Source: Lachnospiraceae bacterium (GTDB taxonomy: Bacteria > Bacillota_A > Clostridia > Lachnospirales > Lachnospiraceae). From it: a stretch of 6,006 nucleotides of DNA. The notes under the pieces are model-generated. The model saw nothing but the letters and a program-made list of their open reading frames with translations, was not told the DNA's origin and ran no database searches. The stretch lies in NCBI GenBank assembly GCA_017437705.1, contig JAFRYJ010000283.1, positions 1 to 6,006 on the forward strand, given 5' to 3'. Shown piece after piece: positions 5,664 through 6,006 of this stretch (position 1 is the first letter of the stretch; each line of letters begins with the position of its first letter). The position numbers and the translations under genes were made by a program.

Positions 5664-6006
5664 TTATTGCTCTGCGTCGGAAGTCTCATCGATCTTGATG
5701 TTGCCTTCCCTTCTGCTGAGGATATAAGGGATCAGGATCGTAAGCACGATACCGAAGATAAGGCCGGGCACGACGGGATTCGCCATGCCGAAGCTCATCA
5801 GCAGTCCGTTGAACATGTATACGACGAAGGATATGGCCGCAACGGTCATTGCGTAAGGAATCTGCGTGGATACATGGTTAACGTGGTTGCACTGGGCGCC
5901 CGCCGAGGACATTATGGTCGTATCGGAAATGGGTGAGCAGTGGTCGCCGCATACGGCACCTGCCATACATGCTGACATCGACATCATCATAAGGGTGGGA
6001 TCAAGG
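5664..6006 (-). CDS. NhaC-family Na+/H+ antiporter, C-terminal part (5' end outside window)
   Basis: The minus-strand frame is open to the window edge and ends at TAA (plus 5666-5664), showing about 113 C-terminal residues. The Met at 5990 is internal: the frame continues upstream as LDPT without a stop. The hallmark is CGDHCSPISDTT followed by SAGAQCNHVNHVSTQIPYA, the conserved late segment of NhaC-family secondary transporters, which exchange Na+ for H+ at the cytoplasmic membrane for pH and sodium homeostasis. Two hydrophobic helices follow (about 48-68 and 72-91 counting from the Met at 5990). A short charged tail (SRREGN...DETSDAEQ) ends the protein and is probably cytoplasmic. Some NhaC-like proteins carry other substrates such as organic acids or amino acids, so the exact ion or substrate is not proven. 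A strong terminator follows. Confidence 0.9.
   Translation of the reverse strand, partial: LDPTLMMMSMSACMAGAVCGDHCSPISDTTIMSSAGAQCNHVNHVSTQIPYAMTVAAISFVVYMFNGLLMSFGMANPVVPGLIFGIVLTILIPYILSRREGNIKIDETSDAEQ

Overview
The window looks like ordinary chromosome from an anaerobic, low-to-mid GC Firmicute, most likely a Clostridia/Lachnospiraceae-type organism. The evidence is strong AGGAGG-like Shine-Dalgarno sites, SigA-type promoters, an aldo/keto reductase fused to a two-cluster ferredoxin domain (typical of anaerobes), and an NhaC-type antiporter. The taxonomic placement is inference. I see no mobile element, CRISPR array, tRNA, rRNA or phage gene.

Layout. A plus-strand block fills 1-4361. It starts with the 3' end of a 2H phosphoesterase (2'-5' RNA ligase/cyclic phosphodiesterase family). 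Then come an aldo/keto reductase with two [4Fe-4S] motifs (343-1533), a GNAT acetyltransferase (1564-2019), a low-molecular-weight protein tyrosine phosphatase (2061-2549) and a cyclophilin peptidyl-prolyl isomerase (2594-3112). A hairpin terminator follows at 3142-3173. A membrane-anchored metallophosphoesterase (3240-4361) comes next, probably with its own promoter. The block ends at a perfect 12-bp hairpin (4373-4401) shared with a convergent gene. On the minus strand lie an unrecognised 353-residue, mostly helical protein (4409-5470) and the 3' end of an NhaC-family Na+/H+ antiporter (5664-6006, cut by the window edge) with its own strong terminator.

Transcription. The reductase, acetyltransferase and phosphatase are separated by only 30-41 nt with no terminator, so they may be co-transcribed. 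The cyclophilin has a good promoter of its own (TTTACA-17-TATCAT) starting inside the end of the phosphatase gene. The unknown minus-strand gene has a perfect TATAAT box with a poor -35, overlapped by a 13-bp palindrome that could be an operator.

How the genes work together. The plus-strand genes are housekeeping or regulatory enzymes with no obvious common pathway: redox, acetyl transfer, dephosphorylation, protein folding and a surface phosphoesterase. I found no convincing evidence of a new multi-gene system. The best candidate for something undescribed is the 353-residue protein with its own regulated-looking promoter.
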